Assembly (NCBI RefSeq): GCF_001428685.1
Contig: NZ_LMIK01000004.1
Coordinates: 128,233-192,232, forward strand
Reading direction: 5' to 3'
Source: Lysobacter sp. Root76
Lineage (GTDB): Bacteria; Pseudomonadota; Gammaproteobacteria; Xanthomonadales; Xanthomonadaceae
Length of the DNA stretch: 64,000 nucleotides
Part shown: positions 62,733 through 64,000 of the stretch, in pieces
How positions within the stretch are numbered: the stretch's first letter is position 1
Layout: each line of letters begins with the position of its first letter
The notes under the pieces: model-generated
What the model was told of the DNA's origin: nothing
Databases searched by the model: none
The model's input: the letters and a program-made list of their open reading frames with translations, nothing else
Position numbers and translations under genes: made by a program

Positions 62733-64000
62733 ATGGATTCAACCCATTTGTTCGAGCTGGTGATTGTGATGTTTCTGGCGATCATCGCGCTGCACTATGT
62801 GGCCGATAAGCTCGGCCTGCCGCCCTCCGTGGGCCTGCTCGCCGGCGGCGCGGCGCTGGCCTTCCTGCCCGGTCTGCCGACCATCACGGTCGATCCTGAG
62901 CTGGTGCTGGTCATCTTCCTGCCGCCGCTGCTGCTGGACGGCGCCTGGTCCATTGCCGTGAGCCGGTTGCGCCGCCATCTCATCGGCATAGGCTCGATGG
63001 CGGTGGGCGCGGTGCTGTTCACCTGCCTCGTCGTGGCCGTGGTGACCCATTGGCTGATTCCGTCGCTGCCGTGGGCCGCCTGCGCGGCGCTCGGAGCGAT
63101 CGTCTCGCCGCCCGATGCCGTTTCCGCGCGCTCGGTGCTGCAACGGGTGAAGCTGCCCCGGCGCCTGCAGATCCTGCTGGAGGGCGAAAGCCTGCTCAAC
63201 GACGCGAGCGGCCTGGTGCTGTTCCGCTTCGCGATCGCCGCGGGCGTCACCGGCGCCTTCAGCGCGAGCGAAGCGGTCGGAAGTTTCTTCCTGTTGGCGC
63301 TGGGCGGCGTGGCGGTCGGCGCCGTGGTCGGCATGCTGTGGGTGAAGCTGGTACGCCGCCTCGGCGACGAATACCTGATCATCGCGGCCACCACGCTACT
63401 GGCATGGAGCTCCTACCTGCTCGGTGAAATGCTGCACGTCTCCGGCGTCATCGCCACCGTGACCACGGGCCTGATCGCGAGTTGGAACTCGAGCATCATT
63501 CTCTCGGCCTCGACCCGCATGCGCGGCACGTCGTTCTGGACCGTCCTGGTGTTTCTGATGGAAGCCTCGGTCTTCATCCTGATCGGGCTGTCGCTGCGCG
63601 GCGTGGTCGAACGCGGCGGCGGCTTCGGCGTCGTGGCTGCGACGATGGGATGGCACATCCTGGCGATTCTTGCCGCGCTCACCGTCGCACGTTTCGTCTG
63701 GGTGTTCGGTTCCGATCTGATCATCAAGCTTTGCAATGCGCTGGGACTCAAGCGCTACCAGCCCATCGGCGCACGCGGCTCGACGGTGCTGAGCTGGGCC
63801 GGCGTTCGCGGCGTGGTCACCCTGGCCCTGGCGCTGAGCGTGCCGGAAGGCTTCCCCGGCCGGGATTTCATTCTGGTGACCTCGTTCGCCGTCATTCTCG
63901 GGACCGTACTGCTGCAGGGCATGACCCTGGGGCGCGTGATCGCATGGGCAAGGCTGGCCGAGCCGGAAGCGGAAAAGCCGCGCATGACCATGAGCCAGGC
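62733..64000 (+). CDS. CPA1-family cation/proton antiporter (partial, runs off the window)
   Basis: Open from ATG 62733 to the window end (422 full codons), with no stop. AAGGAGAG lies five bases upstream. It is a polytopic Na+/H+ or K+/H+ antiporter of the CPA1 type: LGAIVSPPDAVSA (with the Asp of the core motif), LEGESLLNDASGLVLF and GVRGVVTLALALSVP are hallmark segments of NhaP-like proteins. It exchanges Na+ or K+ for protons at the inner membrane. The C-terminal part lies beyond the window. Confidence 0.9.
   Translation, partial: MDSTHLFELVIVMFLAIIALHYVADKLGLPPSVGLLAGGAALAFLPGLPTITVDPELVLVIFLPPLLLDGAWSIAVSRLRRHLIGIGSMAVGAVLFTCLVVAVVTHWLIPSLPWAACAALGAIVSPPDAVSARSVLQRVKLPRRLQILLEGESLLNDASGLVLFRFAIAAGVTGAFSASEAVGSFFLLALGGVAVGAVVGMLWVKLVRRLGDEYLIIAATTLLAWSSYLLGEMLHVSGVIATVTTGLIASWNSSIILSASTRMRGTSFWTVLVFLMEASVFILIGLSLRGVVERGGGFGVVAATMGWHILAILAALTVARFVWVFGSDLIIKLCNALGLKRYQPIGARGSTVLSWAGVRGVVTLALALSVPEGFPGRDFILVTSFAVILGTVLLQGMTLGRVIAWARLAEPEAEKPRMTMSQ

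Overview
The window looks like chromosomal DNA of a high-GC gammaproteobacterium of the Xanthomonadaceae, most likely Lysobacter or a close relative. The reasons are the strong GC bias at third codon positions, the order cutA-dsbD-tlpA-aroQ-accB-accC followed by prmA, a zinc-ribbon DUF3426 gene, fis, purH and purD, the AmpE/NudC/ErpA block, the bactofilin flanked by DUF6776-type paralogues, and a dispersed family of short palindromic repeats (core GTAGGAGCGGCGTAAGCC) between genes. No prophage, integrase, transposase or CRISPR array was found. The genus is an inference from memory of gene order.

Layout. 1-950: a GGGTC pentamer array and repeat-rich non-coding DNA. 949-7013: an XRE regulator, a secreted endonuclease, and a coupled pair of secreted proteins, one with WG repeats. 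7376-9412: a divergent oxidoreductase/LysR pair. 9481-15539: cutA-dsbD-tlpA (divalent cation tolerance and periplasmic thiol redox), then aroQ and accBC (shikimate pathway and fatty acid synthesis). 15768-20632: a lipoprotein, a two-gene envelope unit, prmA, a zinc-ribbon membrane protein and fis. 21476-27425: six minus-strand genes with overlapping ends that form a complete phospholipid-making cassette related to Escherichia coli ynbABCD. 27701-31207: purH, a GNAT acetyltransferase and purD. 31373-40219: a coiled-coil protein, an LplT-PlsC fusion, two dispanins with a DUF2752 protein, ampE, nudC-erpA, bactofilin with two paralogous partners, and a DUF4126 protein. 40443-44012: a regulator, beta-propeller, DUF899 and membrane protein cassette. 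44189-46995: bfr and bfd (iron storage and release), rppH, tRNA-Met(CAT), queD and a phasin. 47941-52299: an RND efflux pump and its adaptor. 52421-57372: bioD, msrC with a TfoX_C protein, and a cobalamin riboswitch driving btuB. 57394-61153: a LysR regulator diverging from a Tat-exported duplicated-domain protein, a PD40 propeller and a DUF1772 protein. 61208-62009: an Rhs/SnoaL gene ruin. 62733-64000: a CPA1 cation/proton antiporter that runs off the window.

The item closest to an undescribed system is the ynb-like cassette. In six tightly coupled genes it supplies an acyltransferase, a CDP-diacylglycerol synthase, a CDP-alcohol phosphatidyltransferase with a variant metal-binding motif, a lipid-phosphatase/C-X5-R phosphatase fusion, an alpha/beta-hydrolase/methyltransferase fusion and a small membrane protein. 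That is enough to make, remodel and perhaps methylate a non-standard phospholipid head group. A second point of interest is a compound repeat present twice, in the same orientation and 26 kb apart: a hexanucleotide microsatellite followed by a conserved core with three strong hairpins. One copy borders the lipid cassette and the other precedes the efflux pump.
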